Below, piece by piece: positions 11,310-18,218 of a stretch of DNA of 26,355 bases (positions within the stretch are counted from its first letter, which is position 1; every line of letters begins with the position of its first letter). The stretch is from a virus: positions 1-26,355 of IMG/VR virus record IMGVR_UViG_3300022937_000126, one strand, 5' to 3'. Under the pieces are notes generated by a model. It worked only from the letters and a program-made list of their open reading frames with translations, was not told the DNA's origin and did no database searches. Both the position numbers and the translations under genes were made by a program.

Positions 11310-13690
11310 TTCTTTTTACGCCCTGCACAGTGAGCCTTTTGACTAAAACCTTTGGGATTTGTGCAATCAATACTTTTTTTATATTTTGCACTCCATTTTT
11401 CTTGTAATTGTTTTAGCTCTTGTTCTAAAATTTCAATTCTTTCTTTGACTGGTAGCATGTAATGATTTTTTCTACCTTTGGTCAGCAAAGGTAATGTTCT
11501 ATATGCTTTGAACCATTTGTCAGTTCCAGGTTCAGAAGTCTTTTTCATTTTTTGATATTTAGATGTGCCTGGCAATGTTAATAAACTTTTATCACCTTTG
11601 TCATTTTGAAATTTTAATTCATCTTCTACTATAGCACTAAAAATACTTTTCTTTTCTCGTATGTTTGGTGGTCTTCCATCTCTGTCTACTTTGAATCCTA
11701 ATTTAGCAGATTGTTTTGTTATGGCATCAACACCAACATCTACTGTGGTATTAACTCCTTTGACAACTCTGCCTCCCCATTCATTGACCTGTTTAGTGTC
11801 AGGATCATGATAAAGATAAGTGTGCTTGGTGTCTCTTGAATTTAAACCAGTGTGCTTTTTGATACGTTTCTTGTATTCATTTTTTACTTTTTCGCTTTGA
11901 AAAGTAACAAGTGTATCTGGTTTACCATTTGGTCCATATTTTTTTCTATCTGCCTGATCCAAGTTAGATATATCTTTTGTGAGTTCATAATAATCACTTT
12001 TGCTGTCTATGTCAACAACTAATGTGTTATCAGGAAAAGGTATTAAATCTCCTTCATTGACTTGAGCAAAACTACCTGAATTAATTGCTTTGTTGATAGG
12101 TGCAACTTTTGAAAGGTCTTGTTTTTCAACATACTTCAATGCTTGTGAAACTCTGTTTAAATTGTCTTTGTTGGCTTGATATCTAATTCCAATACCGCCT
12201 TTGGCTTGCCATCTTTCAATGTTGCTTGGTTTGTCATCAATCAATATGTTTGGCAACCCTGTGGTTTTGTCTACAGCATAACTTTCTTTTCTGCCTGTTA
12301 TGATAACACCATTTGGTGTGAACCCGTTTGATCTTAACCAATCCAACTTATGCTTTTTTGAATTCTCATGATCTCCACGCAAAGGAGAACTGCAAATATA
12401 CCATTCGCCACCTGTGAAACTTTTTACAATGTTAATTAATTCTTTTGATGTTGCAAACAAAGGCAATGTTGAAAAGAAGTCTGTACCTGCTATTGCTTTG
12501 ATACTGTCTTCAACACTGATTTCACCTTTGTCTTTCCAATGATTTACTTTTCTAAATTTTGCCAATGCTGAAAAAAAGTCAGCAATAACACCATCCATGT
12601 CAACGTACACTTTTGGTTTTTGTGAAACTTCTTCTTGTATTCCTTCTGCAGGATCAAGTTTATTAGGATCTAATACTTTTACTTTGATTGATTTATTTAA
12701 AGCCAATGCCGCATATAATCTTGTTCTTCCTCCAACAACAACCATTCCAGAATTAGTTTTTAATACTACCGGCGATTCATATTTGCCTGTGTTGATATCA
12801 TTAATTAATCTACCAACATCATATCCTCTGTTTCTTCCTTCTGCTTGATCACGTTGTTGCATGATTTTAGCAAACTGTTGAGGTGCTTCAGGTGTGCCTT
12901 TGATCTTTAAAATACTTCTAAGTGCTTGTATGTCTGCAGGACCTTTGTTGGCAAGATTTTGGAGAGTTGCAATTTGATTTGGATTTATTATACTTGTTTG
13001 TGCATTTCGAATCATAGGTACAAGTTTCTCAACTGATTGTTGATTGTTTTGTAAACCTAAAGTTTTAACAAACTTTTGTATATTAGGTTCTTGTTGTCCT
13101 AAGAGTTCCCATGCTTCTTCTTCAGTACTTTCTGTTGTTTCAGTAGGTATATTCATTCCTGTTCTTACAGCGTCATACATTTCTTTTGCAATACCTGGAT
13201 TAGCAACACCTTGTTTAAAACTTTCAAAATCACCATCCACTGCCGCTTGACGCATTTTACTTGCACTCATGCCTTCAACATTGTCATCGGACTCTTCGTC
13301 CCTAACACCAGCAGTTACAACTTTGATAGAATCAAATTTATAATCTTTACCATTGTACTTTGGTAAAAGTTCAGAAAAATAAGGAACTCTATCAGATCCT
13401 ACAACAAGCACAACATTTGCATAACCTTTTTTCTGTAAAGTCTGCATGGCTTGTATTATGGTCTTGACAGTTGGATCACCTATGGTGATATCTGAAAAAC
13501 TCTGTTTAGCAAATTTTAACTTTTGCTCAAAAGACAAAGGATCTTTTTTGGCATTTTGAGTGTGGGTTAAAAATAAAAAAGGTTTTCCAGGTAAACTTTT
13601 GATTGTGTCAATAACTTTTTTGTGACCAATAGTAGGAGGATTCATTCTACCAAATGTGAAAACTGCTGTGTTAAGTTCGTTTGCTCTCAT
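11306..13690 (-). CDS. Multidomain nucleotidyltransferase / ParB-like / HAD phosphatase protein
   Basis: A protein of 794 residues combining several domains. Residues 8-175 form a cytidylyltransferase-like domain: GRMNPPTIGHKK (HxGH-type motif) and GMSASKMRQAA (ISSTxxR-type motif). Such domains join a nucleotide to a phosphorylated metabolite. Residues 285-345 contain VVVGGRTRLYAALALN, like the ParB/Srx-type fold. Residues 358-522 are a HAD phosphatase of 5'-nucleotidase type (VYVDMDGVIADF, CSSPLRG, LIDDKPSN). The C-terminal 270 residues are unrecognised and basic, ending with Cys776 and Cys788 (SIDCTNPKGFSQKAHCAG). The start MRANEL resembles the N-terminal motif of the neighbours but has no (L/I)xE site. 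The combination suggests nucleotide or cofactor (NAD-type) metabolism. Confidence 0.75.
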   Translation of the reverse strand: MRANELNTAVFTFGRMNPPTIGHKKVIDTIKSLPGKPFLFLTHTQNAKKDPLSFEQKLKFAKQSFSDITIGDPTVKTIIQAMQTLQKKGYANVVLVVGSDRVPYFSELLPKYNGKDYKFDSIKVVTAGVRDEESDDNVEGMSASKMRQAAVDGDFESFKQGVANPGIAKEMYDAVRTGMNIPTETTESTEEEAWELLGQQEPNIQKFVKTLGLQNNQQSVEKLVPMIRNAQTSIINPNQIATLQNLANKGPADIQALRSILKIKGTPEAPQQFAKIMQQRDQAEGRNRGYDVGRLINDINTGKYESPVVLKTNSGMVVVGGRTRLYAALALNKSIKVKVLDPNKLDPAEGIQEEVSQKPKVYVDMDGVIADFFSALAKFRKVNHWKDKGEISVEDSIKAIAGTDFFSTLPLFATSKELINIVKSFTGGEWYICSSPLRGDHENSKKHKLDWLRSNGFTPNGVIITGRKESYAVDKTTGLPNILIDDKPSNIERWQAKGGIGIRYQANKDNLNRVSQALKYVEKQDLSKVAPINKAINSGSFAQVNEGDLIPFPDNTLVVDIDSKSDYYELTKDISNLDQADRKKYGPNGKPDTLVTFQSEKVKNEYKKRIKKHTGLNSRDTKHTYLYHDPDTKQVNEWGGRVVKGVNTTVDVGVDAITKQSAKLGFKVDRDGRPPNIREKKSIFSAIVEDELKFQNDKGDKSLLTLPGTSKYQKMKKTSEPGTDKWFKAYRTLPLLTKGRKNHYMLPVKERIEILEQELKQLQEKWSAKYKKSIDCTNPKGFSQKAHCAGRKKK

Positions 13691-13695
13691 TACTT

Positions 13696-13836
13696 TTATT
13701 TTCCTTGACCATTATAAGGTTTGTATGATCTTTTTTTACCCTTATTCATGCTCGACTTTTTTACTCTGCCGCCACCAATTGATGTTCTTTTTGGTTTGGA
13801 TTCATGAGCAACAAACGTCTTGCTCGTTTTTGGCAT
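13696..13836 (-). CDS. Small basic phage protein (46 residues)
   Basis: A short ORF of 46 residues: MPKTSKTFVAHESKPKRTS, then IGGGRVKKSSMNKGKKRS and YKPYNGQGK. It is rich in Lys, Arg, Ser and Gly and ends with YNGQGK, a pattern I associate with small basic proteins of T4-like cyanophages. A strong Shine-Dalgarno (AAGGAG, 6 nt before ATG) supports expression. A CTAAATA box overlaps the uvsE stop upstream. Nucleic acid binding or internal head packing is likely from charge alone. Confidence 0.75.
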   Translation of the reverse strand: MPKTSKTFVAHESKPKRTSIGGGRVKKSSMNKGKKRSYKPYNGQGK

Positions 13837-13854
13837 AAAATCTCCTTGTTTAAC

Positions 13855-14886
13855 TTATTTAGTTAAAACAAAAAGATCATACAACTGCTGTGATGCTAGA
13901 TTTTTACCTTTGGCTTCTGCTTGTATATCAAAATATTCACCAAAGCTCAATGCCCATTCATTTACTGTTTGATTAGGGAAAAAGTCGCTGTGTGCTCTGA
14001 GCTTTTGCTTTTTACACCCTAGTTCAAGCAGTTTTTTAATGTCATGCATACCTACATGTGTTTGCTCACCTAATTCTGCTGGTGCCAGTGCTTCATCACG
14101 TGAATATGAGTAATGTAGTGTTGGCCTACTGCCTCTCCAACTGTCTACTACTCGTTTGACTCTGTCATCGTTGGATTGTATGTATTCTTCGTCTCTGATC
14201 CAGTGATGATGTATATCTAAAACCAATGCACAGTGTTTTTCCAACTGTAGACTTGCATCAAGTCCCCAACCCATTTCATCATTCTCAATAGTAAGCAAAT
14301 TACGTGCTTCAGGTGACAGTTTTGGTATCATATCTATAATACCTTCAGGTCCACGTCTGCCTGATATATGCACATTCAATTTACAACCATCTTGAAAACT
14401 TTTACCAAAACCCATCCATCTGGCCATGTCTGCATGATATTCAAATTCCAGTCTGCTTCGTTCAGCAACATCTTCTCTGTCACTTGCTAACACACAAAAC
14501 TGTCCTGGATGAAAACTGATTTTGACTCCTAAACGTCTAGATGCTTCACCAACAGGTGCAAATATTTTTGCTAGATGATTTTGTATATGTGACTGTTGCC
14601 ACCATTCGATCCAGTTGGGTTCAGTATAGCCTTGTAGCATTTCTGATCCAAGTCTGACCATTCTTCGTTCTTCTGGCAGTGATCCAACACGTTCAACCAT
14701 TTTCAATGCCGCTTGAGCATTGTGATTCATTATGTCCCATTGTCGTTGTTCTGCATCTTCAGGATGCTCTCTTAACCAACGCATGGTCGTGCTTCTGCCA
14801 TTGAGATCTCTGTCTTTGGCATTGACTTTCATGCCTTTGCATTCACTAGGATCGTTAAGCCATTTACAGCAAAAGCCTATTTTCAT
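13855..14886 (-). CDS. uvsE: UV DNA damage endonuclease (UvdE/UvsE)
   Basis: A 343-residue TIM-barrel endonuclease that nicks DNA 5' of UV photoproducts and some abasic sites. Family segments are all present: MKIGFCCKW at the start, VKISFHPGQFCVLAS, LNVHISGRRGP, LLTIENDEMGWG, ALVLDIHHHW, PTLHYSYSRD and LRAHSDFFPN. The His, Asp and Glu residues that bind the three metals lie in these motifs. Length fits the family. It overlaps the DexA-like gene (TAATG) and is probably cotranscribed from the sigma70-type promoter upstream of it, suggesting early-middle genome repair, fitting a sunlit marine phage. Confidence 0.95.
   Translation of the reverse strand: MKIGFCCKWLNDPSECKGMKVNAKDRDLNGRSTTMRWLREHPEDAEQRQWDIMNHNAQAALKMVERVGSLPEERRMVRLGSEMLQGYTEPNWIEWWQQSHIQNHLAKIFAPVGEASRRLGVKISFHPGQFCVLASDREDVAERSRLEFEYHADMARWMGFGKSFQDGCKLNVHISGRRGPEGIIDMIPKLSPEARNLLTIENDEMGWGLDASLQLEKHCALVLDIHHHWIRDEEYIQSNDDRVKRVVDSWRGSRPTLHYSYSRDEALAPAELGEQTHVGMHDIKKLLELGCKKQKLRAHSDFFPNQTVNEWALSFGEYFDIQAEAKGKNLASQQLYDLFVLTK
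13856..13862 (-). promoter_or_regulatory. Late-type promoter box CTAAATA
   Basis: CTAAATA overlaps the TAA stop of uvsE and lies 19 nt before the 46-residue gene, leaving room for its AAGGAG ribosome binding site. It could start the late transcription of the internal-protein block below. Confidence 0.45.
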
Positions 14887-15443
14887 TAAAACTTCCGTGG
14901 TATGTTAAGTTTACGATAAACGTTTTGTACTCCAATAATCTGTCTCCAACAATCAAACAGTGCATGATGATGTAATGATTTTGGCATTTCAGCATCTGCA
15001 AGATCAAATATTGTTCTAGTGTCTCTGAGATTGTAAAACATCCATGGTGCTCCTCTGTTTAATTTTTTAAAAATATTTTCACAAATGACTGTGTCAAATG
15101 CAACACCTTGTGCCCAAACATATTTGCATGGTAAAGCAAATTTGTAAAAATCTTTCATCACTTGATCAATTGGATATCTTTCTTCTTCTGAAAATGCTTC
15201 TTCTTTTACTTCGTCTGATTGTTGACTCCACCATGATAGTGTGTCTTCATCTATCGTTAATCCAAGTTGAGAGCCTGATTCAGGTTCAACTCTGCGATAA
15301 AATGTTTGTGTTTCAGGAAACTCTAACCATTGCCATTTGCTGTAATCCTCATGTGGATCAAATTTTATAGCACCTATGGTCAACACATTGGCATCATTGG
15401 TTGTGGCCAAAGTTTCTAGATCTATCATTAAATGTTGAGTCAT
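14886..15443 (-). CDS. dexA: DexA-like DEDDh 3'-5' exonuclease
   Basis: A protein of 185 residues from ATG at 15443 (191 if read from 15461; the promoter position favours 15443). DEDDh residues are visible: D-x-E in HLMIDLETLA, Asp in WAQGVAFDTVICENIF, and His with Asp in SLHHHALFDCW. DTLSWWSQQSDEVKEEAF and NLRDTRTIFDL align with T4 DexA, a 3'-5' exonuclease. In T4 this enzyme is an accessory DNA nuclease; related Rv2179c-like enzymes act on RNA, so RNA is an alternative substrate. It has an almost perfect sigma70 promoter 6 nt upstream of the ATG and leads into uvsE. Confidence 0.88.
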   Translation of the reverse strand: MTQHLMIDLETLATTNDANVLTIGAIKFDPHEDYSKWQWLEFPETQTFYRRVEPESGSQLGLTIDEDTLSWWSQQSDEVKEEAFSEEERYPIDQVMKDFYKFALPCKYVWAQGVAFDTVICENIFKKLNRGAPWMFYNLRDTRTIFDLADAEMPKSLHHHALFDCWRQIIGVQNVYRKLNIPRKF

Positions 15444-15449
15444 ACAACT

Positions 15450-15477
15450 AGTATAACACATTTAGGATAAAAGTCAA
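15450..15477 (-). promoter_or_regulatory. Sigma70-type (early) promoter of dexA-uvsE
   Basis: TTGACT (15472-15477), 16-bp spacer, TATACT (15450-15455), then 6 nt (AGTTGT) and ATG at 15443. No Shine-Dalgarno is visible, and the first transcribed base should be at or within a base or two of the start codon. Confidence 0.75.
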
Positions 15478-15482
15478 GTGGA

Positions 15483-15839
15483 TTATTCTAAATCGCCTTC
15501 TTGGATTGAGCCTTCAAAATTGTTGAAATTGTACCTGTTTTGTAGCTCATTGGCATTGGCTGAAATTTCCATTGTGTAGTCCTGTTCAATTGCATTGTCC
15601 AATATGCTGTGCAATGCTTTGCCTTCTTGAACAGATAATGGTCTAGCCAATGGTATTTCATAACAGTGTTCATCGTGAGTCACATGATAAGTCAAATTGT
15701 AGTTGGACTCTATACCATCAGCCACTGATGTGTTTTCAACATAAGAATCTTCAGGTATAATAGTGGCCACTGTGTCAAACAAGGATTCCAATGAATCCTC
15801 TGACAATGGATTTTGAAATTTTAGTGTTATAGTGTTCAT
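15483..15839 (-). CDS. Hypothetical acidic protein
   Basis: A 118-residue acidic protein. It starts MNTITLKFQNPLSEDSLESL; beta-strand-like segments (YNLTYHVTHDEHCYEIPL) and helix (VQEGKALHSILDNAIEQ) alternate. I do not recognise the family. The start overlaps the stop of the SGNH-like gene (ATGA), and a GATAAATA late box 6 nt before the ATG is embedded in the last codons of that gene. It can therefore be transcribed on its own late in infection. Confidence 0.6.
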   Translation of the reverse strand: MNTITLKFQNPLSEDSLESLFDTVATIIPEDSYVENTSVADGIESNYNLTYHVTHDEHCYEIPLARPLSVQEGKALHSILDNAIEQDYTMEISANANELQNRYNFNNFEGSIQEGDLE

Positions 15840-16516
15840 TGTAAGTATTTATCGTTTATGTAATTGGCTTGCCAATCACAGCCTTCTTGGTTGAAGTGAT
15901 CTCCATCATCTAGCAGATAGTTTTGATACTGTTGTGCAGGCAAGATTTTTTCAATGCACCATGTGTTATATGTGTCATCTCTAAGTAGCCAGTTTGGATC
16001 ATGTTGATGAAAAAATCTAAGATCAGCCTGTTTAGTAATATGTTCTATAAACATGTTGTATTCAAACCACAGATATTGGCTATCTATGTATTTGTAATAC
16101 TGTTTACTGAAATTTATTGCTTTACGAGATTCAGTAAATAAGATGTTTGTTGTAAATGGAGAATAGTCAATTCGAGCAGGATTTACATTTAATATGTCTT
16201 TATTTACTAAATGTCCCAACTGTGTCAAATTGTCTTCATATTTGATCATGTGTTTTTTAAAATCAAATTGGTCTGGCCATACTGTGAGTCTGTAAGGACT
16301 AGTGATTTGAAATATGGTATAATCATATTCTTTGGCATAATTGTCAAAAAGAAATGCACTGAATTGTATGCTGGTTCCTCCATACGAAAAATTTGTAATG
16401 GAGATGTCTGGTCTCAATTTGGCTAATGATCTGACCCAGTTGGGTGGAGATTTTTCAATATTAACCTTTTGGTGGGTGCCATAACTCCAACTACAGCCAA
16501 ATACTGCTAATTTCAT
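15836..16516 (-). CDS. SGNH/GDSL hydrolase-like protein, copy A
   Basis: A 226-residue protein with SGNH-type landmarks: FGCSWSYG (residues 6-13, the nucleophile Ser block), NFSYGGTS (the Gly block), a DYTIFQIT strand, and DDGDHFNQEG near the C-terminus (the DxxH catalytic block). SGNH enzymes remove acyl groups from lipids, glycans or peptides. It is a paralogue of the gene just upstream (4-nt overlap), sharing a 55-bp identical DNA stretch. Location between tail/lysis genes suggests a role at the cell surface or on a glycan, but no signal peptide is seen. The canonical Asn block is not clear. Confidence 0.65.
   Translation of the reverse strand: MKLAVFGCSWSYGTHQKVNIEKSPPNWVRSLAKLRPDISITNFSYGGTSIQFSAFLFDNYAKEYDYTIFQITSPYRLTVWPDQFDFKKHMIKYEDNLTQLGHLVNKDILNVNPARIDYSPFTTNILFTESRKAINFSKQYYKYIDSQYLWFEYNMFIEHITKQADLRFFHQHDPNWLLRDDTYNTWCIEKILPAQQYQNYLLDDGDHFNQEGCDWQANYINDKYLQ
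15846..15853 (-). promoter_or_regulatory. Late-type promoter GATAAATA
   Basis: GATAAATA, then CTTACA, then ATG at 15839: a 6-nt gap. The promoter is entirely inside the 3' end of the SGNH-like coding sequence. Confidence 0.65.
16225..16279 (-). repeat. 55-bp exact repeat, copy A
   Basis: Identical to 16881-16935. It encodes the WPDQFDFKKHMIKYEDNL region of the SGNH-like paralogues. Identity at all codon positions is higher than in flanking parts. Confidence 0.9.
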
Positions 16517-17172
16517 TTAAGATACCTTTCGTTTATGTAATTGGCTTGCCATTCACAGCCTGCTTGATTAAAGTGAAATCCTGTAGAAGTTGAATAATTA
16601 GAAAATTGTGTATCTCCTAGTATCTGATTTATTGAAAAAATATCATCTCTGTATTGTTTGACACCAAAATGCCAAAACGTTAAATTGGCTTTGCTATAAA
16701 TGTTATTGATAATACTTTGATATTCTAATTCTATTATTTCCATAGGCATATATCTATAATATTTTTTTGCAAAATCAAGTTCATGCTCTGTGTTTTTAAA
16801 AATATATTTGTTATTGTCAGGATCATCAATTGCTGAAGCAGTGACTTGAAAAATGTAAGGATCCAAATCACCAAACTGTATCAAATTGTCTTCATATTTG
16901 ATCATGTGTTTTTTAAAATCAAATTGGTCTGGCCAAAAACACAATCTACCAGATCCTGTGATTTGAAATATTGTGTAATCAAAATCTTGTGCAAATTTAT
17001 CAAACAAAGATGCACTGAATTGTACGCTGGTTCCTGCATACGAAAAATTTGTAATGGAGACGTCTGGTCTCAGTTTGGCTAACGATCTAACCCAGTTAGG
17101 TTCACTTTTATCAATGTCAATGTGCTGTGTTGTACCGTAACTACAACTACAGCCAAACACTGCCAGTTTCAT
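16513..17172 (-). CDS. SGNH/GDSL hydrolase-like protein, copy B (catalytic Asp apparently lost)
   Basis: A 219-residue paralogue of the following gene. FGCSCSYG and NFSYAGTSVQFSA match, as does FHFNQAGCEWQANYIN at the end. Where copy A has DGDH, copy B has TGFH, so the Asp of the DxxH block is replaced while the His stays. The Gly block reads SYAGTS. The longer frame from 17292 runs through the neighbour and is not the real start: ATG at 17172 gives the same MKLAVFGCS start as copy A, preceded by AAAGG. It may have diverged in activity or be inactive. Confidence 0.65.
   Translation of the reverse strand: MKLAVFGCSCSYGTTQHIDIDKSEPNWVRSLAKLRPDVSITNFSYAGTSVQFSASLFDKFAQDFDYTIFQITGSGRLCFWPDQFDFKKHMIKYEDNLIQFGDLDPYIFQVTASAIDDPDNNKYIFKNTEHELDFAKKYYRYMPMEIIELEYQSIINNIYSKANLTFWHFGVKQYRDDIFSINQILGDTQFSNYSTSTGFHFNQAGCEWQANYINERYLK
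16881..16935 (-). repeat. 55-bp exact repeat, copy B
   Basis: Identical to 16225-16279, separated by 601 bp. A candidate site for homologous recombination or past gene conversion between the tandem paralogues. Confidence 0.9.
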
Positions 17173-17174
17173 TG

Positions 17175-17507
17175 TTATTTGCCTTTGGCTCTTGATCCTG
17201 TGTACAAACCAAACCAGGCCGCACCTGCACCTACCACAATTGATACTAGGCCCGACTGTTCCATGGTAGGATTTGGCATTTCCATATACCAAATTACTAC
17301 TTTATATAATAGGTAGATATAAGTTGTGATAAACACTCTAGGGAAAATTCTCCAGGCGTCAACAGCTCTAGCCAAATGAATTAACCATTGAAAAGGATTT
17401 TTTGATGTATCTGTTGTTGCAGTATCAACTTCCAAATCAATCTGGATTGTTTTTTTCACATCTGCTGTTTTTTGTGCTTCTGCTGTATTTTCTACGTTCT
17501 CTGTCAT
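17175..17507 (-). CDS. Small two-TM membrane protein, possible holin
   Basis: A 110-residue protein: a charged N-terminus (residues 1-38), an amphipathic segment (WLIHLARAVDAWR), and two hydrophobic helices at about 55-75 (FPRVFITTYIYLLYKVVIWY) and 86-103 (GLVSIVVGAGAAWFGLY). It ends with a basic GSRAKGK tail. Size and topology fit a class II-type holin, and many T4-like marine phages carry a similar GAGAAWFGLY protein. No endolysin is seen next to it, so the lysis role is an inference. It has an AATAAATA late promoter 5 nt before the ATG. Confidence 0.55.
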   Translation of the reverse strand: MTENVENTAEAQKTADVKKTIQIDLEVDTATTDTSKNPFQWLIHLARAVDAWRIFPRVFITTYIYLLYKVVIWYMEMPNPTMEQSGLVSIVVGAGAAWFGLYTGSRAKGK

Positions 17508-17512
17508 ACTAT

Positions 17513-17520
17513 TATTTATT
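17513..17520 (-). promoter_or_regulatory. Late-type promoter AATAAATA
   Basis: AATAAATA, then ATAGT, then ATG at 17507: a 5-nt gap. The box overlaps the TAA stop of the thioredoxin-like gene. Confidence 0.75.
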
Positions 17521-17845
17521 AAATTTGTGTCAACATTGTTTGCACTTGTTCTTGTGCATTTTTCATAACTGAATCAATAGGAACATTTTCATAAAACACA
17601 GTAAACGGTTTTGAATTTGGAATGTACACATAACCTACTGGATAGTTAACTGGTTTAAAAGGCATATCGTTGCCATCTTTCACTATAAAAACTTGATATT
17701 GATCATTTTCTAGTTGTGGTAAATTGTCTACAAAACCGTTACAATCAACACAACAATCATCAATGAAAACAATCAAAGTGACCTTGTCAAAATCATTATA
17801 ACTTGTAGCAATATCAAATGCCTGTTTCCAAGAAATAGTTTTCAT
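17519..17845 (-). CDS. Thioredoxin-like protein
   Basis: A 108-residue protein with a thioredoxin-fold layout: helix 1-15, strand VTLIVFID, then DCCVDCNGFV with a CxxC pair (Cys32, Cys35) at the start of a helix, strand YQVFIVKDG, and YPVGYVYIPN where the cis-Pro loop is expected. A third cysteine (Cys31) directly precedes the motif. The usual Trp before CxxC is missing, so reductase activity may be altered. T4 encodes a thioredoxin for ribonucleotide reductase. Here the gene sits among tail genes, so a role in folding or disulfide state of the Cys-containing adhesin is possible but unproven. Confidence 0.6.
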   Translation of the reverse strand: MKTISWKQAFDIATSYNDFDKVTLIVFIDDCCVDCNGFVDNLPQLENDQYQVFIVKDGNDMPFKPVNYPVGYVYIPNSKPFTVFYENVPIDSVMKNAQEQVQTMLTQI

Positions 17846-18210
17846 TATTCTGGTTTAGTTGGCCATTCAACATCATCTATTGATGTGTAAGTGTTTGTGA
17901 TATCTCTCAGTGCTTGCCTATATGTGGTCATTTCTGCTGACATTGTCACATCAGACAGTGCATAAAAATCTGTTTCTGCTAACAGTTTGTTTCTTACTTT
18001 TCTCAGTGCGTTTAAGTTGTCTGCTGATACCAGTTGTGCCCAAGTAACTCCAAAATCTGCTGTGTCTCTTGATGTAGATGTTGGTACGCCTGTTTCGTCT
18101 AAAATATTGATTACAAAAGCAGAATTGAATTCTTCTTCGGTTTTAGGTTCAAAGTCTAAAGAATAATTGTTTATGTTTAAACTTCTCAATGCTTCATATA
18201 TGTTTCTCAT
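17845..18210 (-). CDS. Tail fibre assembly chaperone-like protein
   Basis: A protein of 121 residues. The start is ATG at 18210, with AGGA 6 nt upstream; the frame is open to 18228 but the extra start would be TTG. The C-terminal half (ALRKVRNKLLAETDFYAL, then MTTYRQALRDITNTY and WPTKPE) closely matches the phage tail assembly chaperone pattern (RN.LLA.TDW..L, W..YRQALRDI, WP..P). Such proteins help tail fibres fold or trimerise. Location directly after the adhesin supports this. The N-terminal half has no clear match. Confidence 0.75.
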   Translation of the reverse strand: MRNIYEALRSLNINNYSLDFEPKTEEEFNSAFVINILDETGVPTSTSRDTADFGVTWAQLVSADNLNALRKVRNKLLAETDFYALSDVTMSAEMTTYRQALRDITNTYTSIDDVEWPTKPE

Positions 18211-18218
18211 ATCAATCC

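Noticed and set aside
16513-17172. Pseudogene call for SGNH copy B
   Set aside because: The frame is intact, with a normal start and end. Only one catalytic residue is changed, so a functional but altered protein is equally likely.
17175-17292. An N-terminal extension of SGNH copy B from 17292
   Set aside because: The extra 40 residues run in another frame through the holin-like gene. The paralogue and the family start both support ATG at 17172.
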